Origin: CAZUVM01 sp964623885
Lineage (GTDB): Bacteria > Verrucomicrobiota > Verrucomicrobiia > Limisphaerales > UBA8199
NCBI GenBank assembly: GCA_964623885.1
Contig: CAZUVM010000037.1
Span: 1-18,275, forward strand
Length of the DNA stretch: 18,275 nt
Direction of reading: 5' to 3'
Shown here piece by piece: positions 6,683 through 14,541 of this stretch. The notes under the pieces are model-generated. The model searched no databases. It was not told the origin of the DNA and saw only the letters and a program-made list of their open reading frames with translations. How positions within the stretch are numbered: position 1 is the first letter of the stretch; every line of letters starts with the position of its first letter. The position numbers were made by a program, and so were the translations under genes.

Positions 6683-8005
6683 ATGAAGAATCGGTTCGTT
6701 ATTATTGCGGGCGCCATTCTGGCGCTGAGTGTCGTTTTGCAGTGCGAATGCCATGCAGCATATACAAATGCCAACGGCACAATCATAACCAACGGCACGA
6801 TTATCATCACAACGCGGGCGGCCGGCGACGGCCATTTCTTCCTGCAAAGCTCGTCAACGCTGGACGACATGGATGACAATCGCGGGCCGGGGTTCTCGCC
6901 GGGCGACGCGGCCATGGCGGAGTTGCTCATGGACAACGGATACAGCGTAAAACTACTGCCGGACAAGGCCCTTAACTCGGTGGCGTTTAGCGGGAGCGCT
7001 TGCGTCGATGTCTTCGGCAATACGGAGAATCCTGCGCTGTATTATGACGGGCATTCAGGGCCAGCCAACCCTGCCAGTTACAACGAACTGCTCACGCCGA
7101 TGCTCGTGGTCATCTCCGGCAGCGGCTCCTCGGCAGACGTGGCACCGCCGAATACGAACGGAATTCCTATTGTTTGTGGCGAGAACGCCGTTATTGGCGC
7201 CACGGACAGCGGACCAAGTGGGGCTACTCCAGCGAGCCACGCCTCGCTGTGCTTGTATTCGCATCGAAGCGTGAGCAATCGAACCTCTCCCACCACAGAC
7301 GGCCTGTATATGCGCGTCGTCAATACCAACCATCCCATTGTCAAAGGTATCCCGCTCGATGCCCAAGGCCGGATCAAGATCTGGCGCAACGCCTATCCCA
7401 ATGAAAATGCGCACGTGCTGACGCCGGGTGGTTTGCCGAATTATCAAATCAGTTGGTGTTGCGCCAATATCGACGTAAACCAATCCATTCCCGCCCCCGG
7501 ATTGGATATCATCGGCGTCCTGGACACCGCTACTAACCAGGTGGTTTTTGCGGTTATGGAACGCGGCGGCCAATTAGGCGATACTACGCAGGACCCGTTG
7601 AATCCGTGGTACAACTACACTGTCGCTCCCTCAAGACTGGTGCACATGTTCGTGAACGAACAAGGGGGCAATCAGTCGCGCCGGTGCTTCAACGCATTGA
7701 CCGTGTGGGGTCGCATCCTTTTTGTCAGAGCCTGCCAATGGGCGATGGGAGAAGATCTGCAACCGTTTCAGGGTTTGGGAGTGATCGACATCGGCCTGGT
7801 GACCCCCACAACGATCCGGCTGGGATGGACCGGGTCAAAGCAGAGCAATTATCGTATTATCGGCACCACAAGCCTTAGCGATCCGAACTGGTTACCCATC
7901 GTTGAGGACATCACCAATAATGGCGACGGTGTTCGAGTGACTCGGACGTTGAACATTGCCTCCGCTCCGCAGGCGTTGTTCATGCGGGTCGCAGAATATC
8001 CGTAA
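6683..8005 (+). CDS. Secreted protein of unknown function, possible class I amidotransferase-like core
   Basis: The 440-residue product starts with a clear signal peptide (MKNRFVIIAGAILALSVVL, cleavage near CHA at about 25). ATG 6683 has an AAAGGA 11 bases upstream. The body alternates beta/alpha-type segments: GDAAMAELLMDNGYSVKLLP (about 74-93), LVVISGSGSSADV, IPIVCGENAVIG, NHPIVKGIP and a late VWGRILFVRACQWAMGE. This order resembles the ThuA/class I glutamine-amidotransferase-like fold, where NHPI.KG.P is a frequent motif; that is inference from pattern only. A catalytic Cys at a GxCxG elbow is not evident. The C-terminus (about 375-440) is a separate beta-rich module ending in LFMRVAEYP, comparable to the tail of the preceding gene. 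I do not recognise the family with certainty. Confidence 0.75.
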   Translation: MKNRFVIIAGAILALSVVLQCECHAAYTNANGTIITNGTIIITTRAAGDGHFFLQSSSTLDDMDDNRGPGFSPGDAAMAELLMDNGYSVKLLPDKALNSVAFSGSACVDVFGNTENPALYYDGHSGPANPASYNELLTPMLVVISGSGSSADVAPPNTNGIPIVCGENAVIGATDSGPSGATPASHASLCLYSHRSVSNRTSPTTDGLYMRVVNTNHPIVKGIPLDAQGRIKIWRNAYPNENAHVLTPGGLPNYQISWCCANIDVNQSIPAPGLDIIGVLDTATNQVVFAVMERGGQLGDTTQDPLNPWYNYTVAPSRLVHMFVNEQGGNQSRRCFNALTVWGRILFVRACQWAMGEDLQPFQGLGVIDIGLVTPTTIRLGWTGSKQSNYRIIGTTSLSDPNWLPIVEDITNNGDGVRVTRTLNIASAPQALFMRVAEYP

Positions 8006-8032
8006 CCCGGCGTGGCATCCAGACCCAGTATC

Positions 8033-8051
8033 CGGCGGTTGTCGTCCGCCG
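8033..8051. terminator. Possible bidirectional hairpin between convergent genes
   Basis: The stem CGGCGG/CCGCCG (8033-8038 and 8046-8051, loop of 7) lies in the 49-base gap between the converging genes ending at 8005 and 8055. It has no T-run on either side, so it is at best a weak or Rho-assisted terminator or an mRNA 3'-end stabiliser. Confidence 0.35.
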
Positions 8052-8054
8052 TCC

Positions 8055-9191
8055 TTACCGATCGTCAGCATCCCCGTCGAAATCGAAGGGGGGGGTCAGG
8101 CCGGTATAATCGCCGATGATCTTGGCGTCATAAGGGCCGTAGAGGCCCTTTTGCGTAGTATGCACGTCGTAACCGACGTTGTTGCCGATAGCGTCTCCCC
8201 CGGCCAAAGGCAATCCGAAGCTGGCAACGATCACGCCCGCGTGGTTAACGCGAATGACGCGGTTGTTGAACTGGTCGCTAATCAGGGTATCGCCATTGAC
8301 CAAACGGATGGCTCGGGTCGGCAGCGGCGCCCCCACACTCATCGGATCTGTATCGGTGACATATTGCCAGACGACGTTGTCATGGGTATCGACTTCGACA
8401 GCGCGCGAGTTTTCGGCATCGGTCAACAGCGTATGGCCGTTATCGAGCCGACTGGCGAAGGCGCAGGCGCCGAGCGTGCCGCCAGCAGTGAACGTCCGCA
8501 CTACGCGATGAGCTCGCGTGACTTCAAGAGCGCGGCTGTTGTTTTCGTCGGCGATGAGGATGTGACCGTTCTCGAGTAATTCGGCAGAGTTTGGGCTATC
8601 AAGCTGGTCATTGGCATTGGTGTTCGGGCCAGGATATTGCCAGACGATCCGTTTCGACAGGTTGACCTCGATAATGCGGTTGTTTCCCTGGTCAGTGATG
8701 AGCACCGTGGCGTCCGGCAACCACGTGGCCTGGACAGGAGTATTGAGTTGATTCCGGCCCGAGCCGGTGACTCCGAACGTTCCGTATTGCCAGGCAATAC
8801 GGCCACTGGGCTCGACCAGAATCACACGGTTATCCGCGGCGCCATCAGGAGCTTGCGGGATAACGCCCGGTGGCGTGCCGGTGCCGGCCATGAGCGTCCA
8901 CGGGCCGACACGCTGAGCATCGTTACAGCCGATGATCGAGCGAGGGGAGAAATCATTGGGACCGAGCCCGAACTGCCACACTATGTTCCCCGCCGAGTCC
9001 GCTTCCACAACGCGATTGTTAAATTGGTCGGCGATTAAGATATGGCCGCGGGTATTGAACCCTCCTGCGAACGCGGGAAGCGCCACGGCCAAACTGAGGG
9101 CTGCCGCCCATCTCGTCCATGCGCCATGGTTTTTTCGTTGCGGATTTCGGGTGCTGGCATTGCGGGTATCGATGGTTCTCTCATTAGTCAT
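8055..9191 (-). CDS. Secreted NHL/PQQ-like beta-propeller protein
   Basis: The 378-residue product has a long basic N-terminus and then a signal segment (WAAALSLAVALPAFAGG, about 27-43). The body repeats the motif GHILIAD..NNR.VEVD..G.IVWQY about six times, for instance HILIADQFNNRVVEAD, VLITDQGNNRIIEVN, HILIADENNSRALEV, TLLTDAENSRAVEVD and TLISDQFNNRVIRVN. It is therefore a six-bladed-type propeller of the NHL/arylsulfotransferase-like superfamily. I see no reason to call a sulfotransferase. ATG 9191 has AAAGGA about 10 bases upstream; a GTG at 9197 is an alternative two codons earlier. The C-terminus is Asp-rich (DFDGDADD), a possible calcium site, just after a run of eight C's. The gene is divergent from the DoxX gene. 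Confidence 0.82.
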   Translation of the reverse strand: MTNERTIDTRNASTRNPQRKNHGAWTRWAAALSLAVALPAFAGGFNTRGHILIADQFNNRVVEADSAGNIVWQFGLGPNDFSPRSIIGCNDAQRVGPWTLMAGTGTPPGVIPQAPDGAADNRVILVEPSGRIAWQYGTFGVTGSGRNQLNTPVQATWLPDATVLITDQGNNRIIEVNLSKRIVWQYPGPNTNANDQLDSPNSAELLENGHILIADENNSRALEVTRAHRVVRTFTAGGTLGACAFASRLDNGHTLLTDAENSRAVEVDTHDNVVWQYVTDTDPMSVGAPLPTRAIRLVNGDTLISDQFNNRVIRVNHAGVIVASFGLPLAGGDAIGNNVGYDVHTTQKGLYGPYDAKIIGDYTGLTPPFDFDGDADDR

Positions 9192-9527
9192 ATACACTAG
9201 GTCCTTTCATTCTTCGCCCGCGAGCTTTGACCGGGTTTTCACACGGTGATCTGAAGCTATGAGGCACGAACTGCGGGTTGGTTCCCCTATCTCTGAAAGC
9301 AAACAAATCACCAAATACCCGAACATAACTAAAGGGACGGCTCCTTTTGGGTGTTTCGCGGTTTTGTTAAGCAAAAACCCCAGACGGCCTTGCGTGTGGT
9401 TTCCGCCGTCCCCGGGCCTTGCAGGTGACGGAAAGCTGTCGCACGTTGTCCCGAAATTCGCCTCTTTTTCGTCATAATACCAACAGAGACGGACTGTGCG
9501 GGACAACGTTGATTAGGAACACGAACT
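9192..9527. other. Divergent intergenic region with 11-bp inverted repeat before the DoxX gene
   Basis: This stretch separates two divergent genes and must hold promoters for both. No gene is supported. Near the DoxX side lies a perfect 11-bp inverted repeat, ACGTTGTCCCG (9443-9453) and CGGGACAACGT (9499-9509), separated by 45 bases. It encloses CATAAT (9473-9478), a plausible -10 box, although no convincing -35 box sits at the usual distance. The right arm ends 5 bases before the ribosome-binding AGGAA (9515-9519). It may be an operator dyad or a leader stem. A smaller GTTTTG/CAAAAAC dyad lies near 9361-9380. Confidence 0.55.
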
Positions 9528-9947
9528 ATGACAGACACGAAGCAAACCAAAAGACACTACTTGCCGACTATCGCCCGGCTGCTGATGGGGCTGGGGTTTA
9601 CCGTATTCGGCCTAAACGGCTTTTTACATTTCATGCCCCCGCCGAAAGGGGGCATGCCGGCTGCCGCGACCGACCTCATTGGAGCCATGGCCAAGACTGG
9701 CTATATGTTCCAGCTCGTGGCGGGGACGCAGGTAGTAGTGGGGGTGTTGCTTTTGCTTGGCGTATTTGTGCCGCTGGCACTGGTGCTGATAATGCCGGTC
9801 CTGGTAAACATAATCCTATTCCACATTTTCCTGCAACCTGCAGGGATAGTTCCCGGCGCAATCCTAATGGTGTTGGAACTGTATTTGGCGTGCGTTTACC
9901 GCAAAGCATACGGACCCGTGCTGACGCTGCGGATGCGACCGAGTTAG
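9528..9947 (+). CDS. DoxX-like four-helix membrane protein
   Basis: This 139-residue inner-membrane protein has four predicted helices (about 12-34, 58-79, 80-101 and 107-124). The conserved feel of the DoxX family is present: RLLMGLGFTVFGLNGFLHF in helix 1, GYMFQLVAGTQVVVGVLLLLG in helix 2, and PLALVLIMPVLVNIILFHIFL in helix 3. DoxX relatives are linked to redox or thiosulfate/quinone metabolism and to stress resistance, but most members have no defined reaction. ATG 9528 has AGGAA eight bases upstream, one of the better ribosome-binding sites here. The stop TAG overlaps the stop of the convergent hydrolase within the four bases 9944-9947. Family assignment is strong; role is unknown. Confidence 0.88.
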   Translation: MTDTKQTKRHYLPTIARLLMGLGFTVFGLNGFLHFMPPPKGGMPAAATDLIGAMAKTGYMFQLVAGTQVVVGVLLLLGVFVPLALVLIMPVLVNIILFHIFLQPAGIVPGAILMVLELYLACVYRKAYGPVLTLRMRPS

Positions 9948-10954
9948 CGGCCATTCGCCGAAACGCATTGCCAGCGGTCATTCGGCTCAAGGATCGAACG
10001 CGGACCGGTGCTGTCGAGCCACGCGCGCGCGTCACTATTATTGCGCAGGTATGCGTCCCAAAAGGCTGTGGAGATGGCGAGAATGGCGCGGTGGTGATTG
10101 GGGTTGCGTGGCTCCTTATCCCCAGGCAATGGGCGATCAGTGAACACAGAATGCTCGGCATTGTTCAGCACGAGCTCGTATTTGGCGGCACCGCGTAAAG
10201 CTGGATAAACAGCCAGGCGCGATTTCATGTCGGCGTGGCCAATCGGCGCCACATCTTTGGTTCCGGTCATGAGGAGCCAGGGGATCTTAACAGCGCCGAA
10301 AGCCTTTGCTGGGTCACCGAGCTCAGGCGAGCTGGGACTAAAGATAACGGCCGCCTTGATGCGCGGATCCGTGAATCTTTGTCCGCTTGCGGGCAAAGTT
10401 TCGCCGCTGACGGCTTCGGTCGTTACCGCGCCAAACGAGTGGCCGGACATTCCGATATGCGCCAGGTCCAGCCGGCCGGCCAATGGATGGCCCTTGGCCG
10501 CGTTCCAGGTTTCAAGTTGGTCGAGCAAGGCCCGGACGTCGTGGACGCGAAGTAGGAAGTTGTCGAGCGAGGCGGCCTTTTTGAGAGCGGCCATCCGATC
10601 CGAGCCAGGCTCATTCTTCCAGACCGAATCATCGCTACCGGAATGCTGGAGGAACACGGCCACGTAGCCACGGCTAGCCCAGTGCTCGCCGAGAAAGCTG
10701 CTGCCGGCGCGGGAACCGCCCAAGCCGTGGCTGAACAAAACGACCGGCGCCGAGCCAGAAGAACTCGGCAAATAAACTCGAACGGGAATGTCGCGACTGC
10801 GGGCGGAATCATGGGCCATTAACTCGATATGCGAAGGCGCGGAGCGAGAATCAATGGAAAGAGGATCGTAGGTTGCGCCCAGGAGAGAGGTCGCGCCCGC
10901 CATAGCGAAGAAAAGGGCAAACCAGTGAGGTCGAGTTTGGGTGAGTTGGTTCAT
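9944..10954 (-). CDS. Secreted dienelactone hydrolase / PAF-acetylhydrolase-like esterase
   Basis: The 336-residue protein has an N-terminal signal segment (HWFALFFAMAGATSLLGA, about 9-26). The alpha/beta-hydrolase elements are SHGLGG (75-80, oxyanion), GMSGHSFGA with nucleophile Ser173, Asp234 in MTGTKD and His268 in NNAEHSVF. The GHSFGA elbow and general layout match the predicted dienelactone hydrolase/platelet-activating-factor acetylhydrolase-like group, common in planctomycetes and Verrucomicrobia. It probably cleaves an ester in the periplasm; the substrate is unknown. ATG 10954 was chosen because the signal peptide follows it; a longer frame to 11029 would overlap the upstream gene. 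It starts 14 bases after the end of the YjbQ-like gene and is likely the last gene of the minus-strand cluster. Confidence 0.88.
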   Translation of the reverse strand: MNQLTQTRPHWFALFFAMAGATSLLGATYDPLSIDSRSAPSHIELMAHDSARSRDIPVRVYLPSSSGSAPVVLFSHGLGGSRAGSSFLGEHWASRGYVAVFLQHSGSDDSVWKNEPGSDRMAALKKAASLDNFLLRVHDVRALLDQLETWNAAKGHPLAGRLDLAHIGMSGHSFGAVTTEAVSGETLPASGQRFTDPRIKAAVIFSPSSPELGDPAKAFGAVKIPWLLMTGTKDVAPIGHADMKSRLAVYPALRGAAKYELVLNNAEHSVFTDRPLPGDKEPRNPNHHRAILAISTAFWDAYLRNNSDARAWLDSTGPRSILEPNDRWQCVSANGR

Positions 10955-10968
10955 GCTGGATAGGGGCT

Positions 10969-11391
10969 TTATTCGCCTATCCAATGGCCGGCCACAGAGC
11001 GAGCATGCGGAGCCAGGCGGTGTTCCCAAAGATAGATCCCCTGCCAGGTCCCCAAAGCAAGTCGGCCTTTGGAGATTGGTATAGATAAGGTCGTGGCCGT
11101 TAAAGCGCTCCGAATGTGAGCCGGCATGTCGTCGTCACCCTCTGTGGTATGCACGAAAATCCGGTCGCCGTCGTGCACCAGTCGGGAAAAGAAGGCTTCG
11201 AGATCGCGCCGGACATCAGGGTCGGCATTCTCCTGGATCAAGAGGGAAGCGGACGTGTGGCGGACATGCAGTGTGACTAACCCAGTTTGGCAGTTGAGTT
11301 GAGCGACCCAGTTGGCAACGTGGTCGGTAAATTCATAGAACCCACGCCCGCGGGTGCTGATCTTAAACTCATGAATCGCCTGACGGAGCAT
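10969..11391 (-). CDS. yjbQ: YjbQ/UPF0047 family protein (secondary thiamine-phosphate synthase-like)
   Basis: This 140-residue cytoplasmic protein has the family's usual length and all its landmark motifs: RHTSASLLIQENADP (44-58), HTTEGDDDMPAH (81-92), the IPI strand, and GRLALGTWQGIYLWEHR (99-115). The conserved His and Glu/Asp residues likely form the metal/phosphate site of the small trimeric fold. E. coli YjbQ was reported to have weak thiamine-phosphate synthase activity in vivo, but its main role is not settled, so the databases' name should be taken with care. It begins 11 bases after the TPR gene ends and 14 bases before the hydrolase starts, so it is co-transcribed. No thiamine genes are nearby. 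No clear Shine-Dalgarno is present. Confidence 0.95.
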   Translation of the reverse strand: MLRQAIHEFKISTRGRGFYEFTDHVANWVAQLNCQTGLVTLHVRHTSASLLIQENADPDVRRDLEAFFSRLVHDGDRIFVHTTEGDDDMPAHIRSALTATTLSIPISKGRLALGTWQGIYLWEHRLAPHARSVAGHWIGE

Positions 11392-11402
11392 GACGGATTA
11401 CG

Positions 11403-13385
11403 TCACTTGGCGTCTTGCAGCATTTTTTCCAGGGTAGGGTTGTGGGGCTGTCCGGAGTCGAGCGCTTTCTGATAATGAAAACGGGCAAGTGCCGCGTAGG
11501 GCGGATTCTGGGTAATGTAGAAAACCGCAAGGTTGATGTGGGCAGGACCGAAATTTGGATTTAACTCCACGGATCTTCGCAAGGCGGTCTCGGCCGGACC
11601 GCGCATGCCTTTTTCGAACAGAGTCAATCCAAGATAGTTCTGCACCTCCGGGTTTTGGGGGTCGAGTTTGGCGGCGCGGCTTAGCGGGTCAAGTGCGGCA
11701 TCGTAATGCGCCTGTCGATATCTGAGGTAGCCCAGCATATACAGGCTGTAGGCGTCATCGGGATCAACATTTAGCGCCTGGCGGAGATTGCTTTCGGCGG
11801 TGTCGAAGTGCCTGGCTTCGATCTGAATGGCTGCCAGGTTGGCCAGCACCGCCACATTTCTCGGGTCCTGCCCCAGCAACTGAGTGTAAATGGCTTCAGC
11901 CTTGGCATATTGCTTCCCGGCGAAATAGTTTTGGGCTTCAGCTACAAGAGGCGCAGAGCCCGGCGGCAAGGCCTTGACGGATTTTTTGCCGGCATTCGGC
12001 GGCGGATCCGCCAGCTTGGCCGATGGCGTACGGAGCAGTGCCAACTCCTCCGCCGAATAAGGGACCTGGCGCGCCTCGAAGATTTCAAGCCGCGCGCGCA
12101 TGGTCGCCAATTGTCCTTCCAACTCCTCCACCCGACCCGCAACGACCTTCCCTTTCCTCCCATAAAGCGCCTTGTCAGCGGCATCGAGTTTCTTCTGGAG
12201 CGCGTCGCGTTGCCTTTCCAGATCACGAATTTGCGCCAGGTCTTCAGACGAACTTGCCGGCGGTAATACCGAACTGGTGACCGTATTGGAAGAGATCCTC
12301 TTAACGCGCTCTTCAAGCGCCGCTTTCTCAAGTCGCAGTGCATCCTTATCGGACTGTAGAGAGGCGATTTGATTTTGCGCATGGCTCAACTGGCGAGTGG
12401 CCTCATCCGCCTTCATGTTCGCAGTCGAAGCCGGTTTCGCCTCGGCGAGCTGCTTTTTAAGGGAGAGGTTCTCCGAGCTGAGCTTGGCAGCGGCGTCCTT
12501 CTGGACAGCCAATTCCTGCTTGGCTGTCGCTAGTTGCATTTCGGCATCGTTGCTTTTTGAAACGGACGCCTGCGCGGAGCCGGCATCCGCCAATTGCTTC
12601 TTCAGCGATTGGTTCTCCGAAACCAGATCGGCGGCTTTGGAGGCTTTGGCCGAAGCGCGTTCGAGCCGGTCCTGCAACGCTTGTTTTTCGAGGGCCCACT
12701 GACCGGCGACTTCCTTTTGTGCCGCAAGCTGGCGGTTGGCTTCGGCAAGCGCCTGCTGGCTTTGTTCCAGGGCCTTGGGATCAACATTGGATGCAGGTTT
12801 CGCTTTTGCCTGGTCCAAAGTCACCTTGAGCAAATCATTTTCCTTTTGCAGATTTTTGATTTTGTCTTCGGCGCGGGCAAGCTCCCGCGGGTCAGCCTGG
12901 GCGGGCTGAGCCGCAAAAGCTTCCTTAAGTTTGGCTTCGAGCAAAGCCTTGTCCTGATTCAACTGCCGGACTTGTTCTTTCAACCCACTCATCTGGTCGG
13001 CCCAATCAGCCGGCGCCGCGGGAGCCAAAGGCTGAACGACAGCCGGACCCGCAGCCGACCGGACCGCAGCATTGGTCCCTGCCGAGGTTGATACCGCCGG
13101 GGTTGGGACCTTTCCTCCTAGACTCTTGATGTGATCGGCAAGGTAACCCAGGCGAAAGCTTACCACGCTGGAATTCCAGCCCGGATTTTCCTTCTGCAAT
13201 TTCTGAAGGCCGGTTTGGGCCTGCGTATATTTCGCAAGAGCCTGCGTCGGGTCCGTACCGGCCAAAGTATCGCCTTGCTCGATGAGGCCGAAAATCTGCA
13301 GGTACTGGTCATCAAGACTTTGAGCCCACGCGTTTGAAAACGCGCAGAACAGCAGGACCAGGAAGCAGGCAAAGAACCGTTTCAT
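11403..13385 (-). CDS. Secreted coiled-coil/TPR protein
   Basis: The 660-residue product begins with a signal peptide (MKRFFACFLVLLFCAFSNAWAQ). Residues about 25-75 are a short helical region with TPR-like spacing (EQGDTLAGTDPTQALAKYTQA). An Ala/Pro-rich linker follows. From about 105 to 430 runs a long heptad-type coiled coil rich in Lys, Glu, Gln, Ala and Leu, with internal near-repeats (SENQSLKKQLADAG and SENLSLKKQLAEAK). Residues about 475-655 hold roughly five TPRs (for example YAKAEAIYTQLLGQDPRN, FDTAESNLRQALNVDPDD, YDAALDPLSRAAKLDPQN). It is a likely periplasmic scaffold for protein-protein contacts. ATG 13385 is preferred over a TTG at 13403 because the signal starts there. It follows the alcohol dehydrogenase by 37 bases. 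Confidence 0.9.
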   Translation of the reverse strand: MKRFFACFLVLLFCAFSNAWAQSLDDQYLQIFGLIEQGDTLAGTDPTQALAKYTQAQTGLQKLQKENPGWNSSVVSFRLGYLADHIKSLGGKVPTPAVSTSAGTNAAVRSAAGPAVVQPLAPAAPADWADQMSGLKEQVRQLNQDKALLEAKLKEAFAAQPAQADPRELARAEDKIKNLQKENDLLKVTLDQAKAKPASNVDPKALEQSQQALAEANRQLAAQKEVAGQWALEKQALQDRLERASAKASKAADLVSENQSLKKQLADAGSAQASVSKSNDAEMQLATAKQELAVQKDAAAKLSSENLSLKKQLAEAKPASTANMKADEATRQLSHAQNQIASLQSDKDALRLEKAALEERVKRISSNTVTSSVLPPASSSEDLAQIRDLERQRDALQKKLDAADKALYGRKGKVVAGRVEELEGQLATMRARLEIFEARQVPYSAEELALLRTPSAKLADPPPNAGKKSVKALPPGSAPLVAEAQNYFAGKQYAKAEAIYTQLLGQDPRNVAVLANLAAIQIEARHFDTAESNLRQALNVDPDDAYSLYMLGYLRYRQAHYDAALDPLSRAAKLDPQNPEVQNYLGLTLFEKGMRGPAETALRRSVELNPNFGPAHINLAVFYITQNPPYAALARFHYQKALDSGQPHNPTLEKMLQDAK

Positions 13386-13422
13386 AGCACCAAGCATAAG
13401 CAAATAACTGAGGCAAAGGCAA

Positions 13423-14481
13423 TCATAAGGGCCCTGAGTTTGAACACTCGACGACCACTTTCAGCGAGGTATTGGTAGGTTTGGCCGCGAGGGCAACGGC
13501 GGCGGCGGTTTCCGAAAGAGGGAAATGGTGTGTGATCAGTTTTCGAACATTCAGGCGGCGTGAGAACACGATCCGGGCCACGTCGCGCTGGAGGAGGAAA
13601 TCGGCCGAGTAACTACCGATAAGGTCCTTTTCATCCACGCAAATTCGCGACAGGTCCACGGCGGTTTCATCGCCTCGTCGGGTATGAGAAAACAACATGA
13701 TCTGGCCGCCGCCCCGAATCAAACTCTGCGCCTCGCGAACCACGTCAGCCGAAGGCACGGCCACCACGGCAGCATCCAGGCCCTGACCGCGGCTGGCTCG
13801 ATCAATGGCCTTCGGCATCGAATCGACGCCGACTTGCACCTTTGTCTTGGCTCCAAATGCGCGGGCTAGCATGAGACGCGAAGGAAGCAGATCGCTGGCT
13901 ATGACGTTGATGCCGCGCAAAGCGAGCAGCCGGGTAAACATGAGTCCTATGGGCCCCTGCCCTGCCACAAGCACGGTATCGCCGCGAAGCAAAGTGAGGC
14001 GATTAACGGCTTTGAGGACGGTGTTGACCGGTTCGAGCATCGCGCCTTCGAGGAAAGAATTGCGCGGCGGAATTTTTACCACGCCGGGCAGGACAAAAGG
14101 CATGACCCTAACATATTCGGCGTAGCCGCCACCGGCCGGCTCGAATCCGGCGGTAATTCCCGTGCGCTTGTATTGGGCGCATTGCGCGAAGGCGCGGTGG
14201 CGGCAGGCATGGCACTTAAGACACGGCACATGGTGATGCAGCGCTACGCAGTCTCCGGGTTTAAAGCCCCGGACGCGGGCGCCGACGCGGACGATAGTGC
14301 CGGCGGTTTCGTGTCCAAAAATTCGCGGCGGCGCGACGGTTCCGTATTGGATTTTTTTGATATCGGTGGGACAAACGCCGCAGACCACCACTTTCACCAA
14401 CAATTCACCCGTGCCAATCCGCGGTACCGGCACCGTTTCGAGCCGCAGGTCATTCGGTCCGCGATACACGACCGCTTGCAT
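13423..14481 (-). CDS. Zinc-dependent alcohol/polyol dehydrogenase (MDR family)
   Basis: This 352-residue cytoplasmic enzyme belongs to the medium-chain dehydrogenase/reductases and oxidises a secondary alcohol or polyol with NAD(P). Catalytic zinc ligands are Cys34 (CGVCPTD), His57-Glu58 (GHETAG) and Glu150 (LEPVNTVLKAV). The structural zinc site is complete, with Cys87, Cys90, Cys93 and Cys101. The Rossmann motif is GQGPIG (174-179), and an acidic residue follows strand 2 (IASD), which favours NAD. The pattern is closest to threonine/sorbitol dehydrogenase-like members; the substrate cannot be fixed. ATG 14481 gives the canonical MQAVVYRGPNDLRLETVPVP start; a GTG at 14502 would add seven residues. 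It lies 60 bases after the pseudouridine synthase stop. Confidence 0.93.
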   Translation of the reverse strand: MQAVVYRGPNDLRLETVPVPRIGTGELLVKVVVCGVCPTDIKKIQYGTVAPPRIFGHETAGTIVRVGARVRGFKPGDCVALHHHVPCLKCHACRHRAFAQCAQYKRTGITAGFEPAGGGYAEYVRVMPFVLPGVVKIPPRNSFLEGAMLEPVNTVLKAVNRLTLLRGDTVLVAGQGPIGLMFTRLLALRGINVIASDLLPSRLMLARAFGAKTKVQVGVDSMPKAIDRASRGQGLDAAVVAVPSADVVREAQSLIRGGGQIMLFSHTRRGDETAVDLSRICVDEKDLIGSYSADFLLQRDVARIVFSRRLNVRKLITHHFPLSETAAAVALAAKPTNTSLKVVVECSNSGPL

Positions 14482-14541
14482 CGTTTTCGGAATCGTGAGC
14501 ACTGGAAAAGTATTATCGCGCCGGACGCAACGCGGAAAGAC

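Noticed and set aside
8055..9191. Naming the beta-propeller protein an arylsulfotransferase
   Set aside because: The repeat pattern resembles that superfamily, but I cannot identify the catalytic His/Arg set, and many NHL-type propellers share the pattern.
9419..10198. Plus-strand open frame of 259 codons
   Set aside because: It covers the DoxX gene in another frame and the end of the hydrolase; no ribosome-binding site or domain supports it.
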